A DNA stretch of 64,000 bases. Source: Punica granatum (Eukaryota > Streptophyta > Magnoliopsida > Myrtales > Lythraceae). Position numbers and translations under genes: made by a program. How positions within the stretch are numbered: position 1 is the stretch's first letter; each line of letters opens with the position of its first letter. The notes under the pieces are model-generated. The model saw only the letters and a program-made list of their open reading frames with translations. It had not been told where the DNA came from and searched no databases. The stretch is taken from the NCBI RefSeq assembly GCF_007655135.1, contig NC_045130.1:16492001-16556000 (forward strand). Reading direction: 5' to 3'. Of this stretch, positions 60,256 through 64,000 are shown in pieces.

Positions 60256-62317
60256 TTCCCCTCCTCTTGAAAAGGATTTGCCCTCAAATCATCACTTTCA
60301 TCAAAAGGAAGCAAATCAGGAACATTAAAAGTAGCACTCACATTGTACTCACCAGGTAAGTCTAGTTTGTAAGCATTGTCATTAATGCGCTTTAGGACTT
60401 GAGAAGGACCATCTCCTCTTGGAAGCAATTTGGAACGTCTTTGCGCCGAAAATCTCTCTTTTCCCATATGCAACCAAACCCAATCTCCGGGTTCAAAAAT
60501 CATCTTATGACGCCTCTTGTTGGCGTGTTTTGCATATTGCTCCTTATCATAAGTTTGATAGTTTAGGACTGCCCCGCTTAGTTTTTCGCTGAAATAAGTA
60601 ATTGGTCGTCCTTCCTGCTTGAGAACTACACCTATACCAACACCTGAAGCATTACATTCAATCTCAAAAGTTTTAGAAAAGTTAGGTAAAGATAATAAAG
60701 GAGCGTTGGTCAACTTCTCTTTGATTAGCTGAAACGCCTTCTCTTGTTCTTCTCCCCATCTAAATCCGGCGTTCTTCTTGATCACTTCAGTAAGTGGTGC
60801 GGCTATACTACTAAAGTCCTTCACAAACCACCTGTAAAAACTAGCAAGTCCATAAAAACTACGAACATTACTTACACTTGTGGGACTATGCCACTCTTGG
60901 ATTGCACGTACCTTCTCTTCATCAACCTGTATACCTTGTGTACTAACAACAAATCCCAAAAATACAAGCTTATTGGTGCAAAAAGTACACTTCTTCATAT
61001 TAGCAAATAATTCATTCCTAAGCACATTTAAAACAGATTTCAAATGTACATTATAATCATCTAAGTTTTTGCTATAAACGAGTATATCATCAAAGTAGAC
61101 AACAACAAATCTACCTATAAATACACGCAAAAAATGATTCATAAGTCTCATAAAAGTGCTTGGAGTATTAGTCAAACCAAAAGGCATAACTAACAATTCA
61201 TACAAACCGTATCTTGCTTTAAAGACAGTTTTCCCTTCATCTTCTTCTTTCATTCTAATCTGATGATAACCACTCTTTAAAACAATTTTAGAAAATACAC
61301 AAGAACCATGCAGCTCATCAACATATCATCTAAGCGAGGAATAGGATGATGATACTTTACCGTTATATTATTGATTGCTCGGCAATCAATACACATTCTC
61401 CACATCTCATCCTTCTTAGGTACAAGTATAATCGGAACGGCGCATGGGCTCATGCTCTCCTTCACGTACCCTTTCTCCAACAACTCACTTATCTGCCGTT
61501 GAAACTCTTTTGTCTCCTCAGGATTGCTCCTATAGGCTGGTCGGTTTGGAATTGTCGCACCGGGAACAAAATCAGTTTGATGTTGAATCCCTCGAATTGG
61601 AGGTAACTCATGTGGTGTTTCCTCGGGAAAGACATTATCATACTCCTGTAAAAGAGAAACAACAGAATTAGGCAGAACGATATCAAGTTCGTTAGTGTTG
61701 AAAAATGCCTCTTTGTACAAAAATACAATAATCGGCTGATTTGAAAACATTGTTCGCTTAATTTCACTCATTTTTGCATAGAATTTTTTTTGTTTTCTCT
61801 TTGATTTTCTCTCAATGGCCTATTTTCTTTTTCTCTCTCATTTTTCTCGACCTCTCTCTGATTTTCACTCATTTTCTTCTGTTCACTCTCTTTCTTGTGA
61901 TCACTCTCTTTCTTTTGATCACTCTCTTTTTGCAATCTCACTTGATCCTCATATACTTGCTGCGGTGTCAATGGTACAAGAGTGATCAATCGCTGATTAA
62001 ATACAAATGAATATTTGTTCGTAAAGTCGTCATGCTTTACATGCCTATTAAATTGTCATAGACGCCCTAGCAACAAGTGTCCTGCTTGCATCAGTACTAC
62101 ATCACACAACATTTTATCTTCGTATTTACCAATTCGAAATGCAACTAACACCTGCTTGTTCACTATTATCTCACCACTATCATTAAACCATTGCAGCTTG
62201 TACGGCCTAAGGTGCTTCAACATGGGCAGTCCCAATTTTTCCACCGTTGTTGTGCTTGCGACATTAGTGGAACTACCACCATCAATAACCACACTACATA
62301 CATTGTCTTTGATGTAG
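60216..62317 (-). pseudogene. Gypsy pol, inactivated, with a large in-frame deletion
   Basis: Protease box IDGGSSTNVAS near 62284; reverse transcriptase from about 61640 with RMCIDCRAINNITVKY, a one-base deletion near 61324, then VFSKIVLKSGYHQI, in which the first catalytic Asp is Val (GTT codon near 61287), and further on the YFDD box (VVYFDDILVYSK). RNase H starts (FEIECNASGVGIGVVLKQEG, LNYQTYDKE) and is joined without a frame break to the integrase tail (QYAKHANKRRHKM, PGDWVWLHMGKERF, DNAYKLDLPGEYNVS). Most of RNase H, the zinc-finger and the integrase catalytic core are missing. It is catalytically dead. Confidence 0.88.
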
Positions 62318-62501
62318 CACCTAGTGTGAAAGATGTTCTCCCGCTACACTTATTCAACTCCTTTTGTTTGTAAGCTGAATGCTCTCCTTGCCACCAATGT
62401 CAATGCATCTGGAGCTAAATATTCCTCCATGGGAATGTCCTCCAATGGGGGCATGTCATCGGTGTCGGAATCTTCAGTGTCACCATTGTCTCACATCACC
62501 A

Positions 62502-63438
62502 TGACCCGCTTATTCATGCATTGACTTGCTATGCGTCCCCTGCCTTGACATTTAAAACACTTAATGTCACGATTCCTGGAGGTAGAAATGTCGGTTTTAT
62601 CTTGAGGAACGTGGCTGATTGCATCTTGCTTTTGCTCGGTTTTCGACTTCGACGTGGATTGCTTCTCATCTTTCTTCCGCTGATTCGGTTTCCAAGTGGA
62701 TGTGCTTAGACTTTAGCTTGCACATGTATTGCCTCTCCTCTCGAACTAGTTCTTAATCTTGATGGCCATGTGCACCATATCCTCAAACTCCAAATAATGT
62801 TGTAATTCCACGGCATTTTGAATTTCTCGGTTCAATCCAGCCAAAAATCTTGTCATAGTAGACTCCCGATCCTCCTCTACATTTGCTCTAATCATGGCCA
62901 CTTCCATCTCCTTAAAATATTCCTCTACGCTCCGGTTACCTTGCCTAAAACTTTGTAACTTATTATACAGCTCCTGGTAGTAATAACTAAGAAGAAATCG
63001 CGTCCTCATCACCCTTTTCATTTCCTCCCACGTATATATAGGTGGCTCTCTATTTCTTCGCCTATTTATCACCAATTGATCCCACCAGACAATTGCATAA
63101 TTCGAGAATTCAATTGCAGCCAATTTGACTTTCTTCAGCTCGGAATAACTATAACAATCAAATACAAACTCCACCCTTTTCTCCCATTCAAGGTATGCTT
63201 CGGGATCACTCTTTCCTTGAAACGATGGGATTATCATCTTAATACTACCAAAGTTATTGTCTTCTCGATTCCTAACTTCTCTAAACCGCCCTCCATGTCT
63301 CCTATTACTAACAACCGAATCTCGATCATTTTCTTCATCAAAACCAGCCCCATAATTCTCTTCATCTTCAACCCCCACTTCCCTCGGTTGAACTCTTTCC
63401 CTCCTACGTGCAGTAGGAGCATTTCGTGGCTGCTCCAC
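62502..63438 (-). pseudogene. Gypsy gag with altered zinc knuckle
   Basis: The open stretch 63438-62746 has the retrotransposon gag core: IPSFQGKSDPEAYLEWEKRV, WWDQLVINRRRN and MTRFLAGLNREIQNAVELQ. After a frame break, the knuckle CFKCQGRGRIASQC shows CX2CX4RX4C, with Arg in place of the zinc-binding His, then a TGA at 62499-62501. Upstream, a TAA near 63449 splits off the N-terminal gag. Not functional. Confidence 0.82.
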
Positions 63439-63983
63439 ACATTTATTCCATTAGATCTATCCGTTCATGAACCTGCTCAAACTCCAATCTCATCACACGC
63501 CTCATCTCACTCATCATGGCTTCCATAAATATTTTCGAATCAGTCAATTTCGTAGCACCTTCGGGAATACTCTTAGAACTGTTGTGAGACCTGATTGTTG
63601 CAAAATAAAGTTAGAAAGAAATGACCTCACAATTCTCTCCCTTACGTGTTTACACTCAAGAATGTGAATCACTCTACACTCGTGTTTTCACTCAAACAAA
63701 CGTGGCTTTTAACCCTCTAATGTTCTCACCACTCCTGCCTTTTTCCACTCGATAATTCTCTTTCAGATCTCTTGAAACTAAACGAACAATTCTCCAAAAT
63801 TTCCAGTAGCAATTCAACAAGAACTTACCAAGGAAAATTAGTGGTCGAAGGAAATTTAAGGAAGAAAGGAAACAAGAGAGAAGACAACTACTATGAAGGA
63901 TTAAATAAACTAGAATGTTTTATGAAATTTTGGGATCAGAATCAAAGTAGATTACAAAGAAATGGAAATAACAACTTTAGAAT

Positions 63984-63997
63984 GGTCTGATACAAAG
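63984..63997 (-). other. Possible gypsy primer-binding site
   Basis: On minus the string reads CTTTGTATCAGACC, close to the usual initiator tRNA-Met complement. It lies at the expected 5' side of gag, about 400 bases before it, right at the window edge. Confidence 0.55.
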
Positions 63998-64000
63998 AAT

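Larger units (their letters stand above)
60256..64000 (-). mobile_element. Ty3/gypsy retrotransposon interior, running to the right edge
   Basis: Order on minus: gag (63438-62746, plus interrupted N-terminal gag up to about 63590), zinc knuckle (about 62562-62521), protease (62292-62056), a Lys/Glu-rich linker (61989-61768), reverse transcriptase (61771-60820), partial RNase H, then the end of integrase (to 60216). Gag precedes pol and integrase follows RNase H, so this is gypsy, not copia. A primer-binding-site-like string at 63984-63997 (GGTCTGATACAAAG, plus) suggests the 5' LTR starts at the window edge. Confidence 0.88.

Overview
The window is plant nuclear DNA from a core eudicot, probably a rosid; Myrtales is only a low-confidence guess. 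The evidence is GT-AG introns, plant-only protein families (VSR, LRR-RLK subfamily XII, DUF761, PCH1-like, CLASSY), telo-box and site II promoter motifs, and dense plant transposons. Five genes look intact and translation-related genes dominate the right half. Everything else recognisable is a broken gene or a mobile element. No prokaryotic feature, CRISPR array, rRNA or convincing tRNA was seen.

Layout, left to right. 1-3780: a decayed vacuolar sorting receptor gene (minus) with a foldback MITE. 4255-10010: a Ty1/copia relic (minus) split by a 4.5-kb LTR-like insert with a matching 5-bp duplication. 10370-13505 and 20524-23701: two intact tandem EFR/Xa21-type receptor kinases (minus). Between them lie a CACTA transposon (15290-18443) carrying nested foldbacks, and the promoter-plus-start-codon stub of a third, deleted receptor kinase. 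23866-32782: MITEs, two truncated copia elements, a Mutator-like foldback and AT-rich DNA.

33068-34356: an LLPH/DUF2423 nucleolar protein gene. 35710-36321: a DUF4408/DUF761 membrane protein gene (minus). 37560-39020: RPS25. 39981-42653: a PCH1-like gene (minus). 45768-47772: a decayed PIF/Harbinger element. 49330-49573: a tail-fragment pseudogene of RPL5, 1 kb before the real RPL5 (50623-52707). 53916-54960: a CLASSY-type SNF2 pseudogene (minus). 55435-56395 and 59081-59443: two dead short-chain dehydrogenase copies, the second cut by a Ty3/gypsy element (59444 to beyond the right edge).

Three translation-related genes (LLPH-like, RPS25, RPL5) share AAACCCTA-type boxes near their starts, which fits co-regulation. 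The receptor kinase pair is a small, actively rearranging immune-type cluster. I found no clear novel biological system. The most informative signals are the receptor-kinase remnant with its transposon-derived junction, the inverted MITE pair over the second kinase promoter, and the decay and nesting events.
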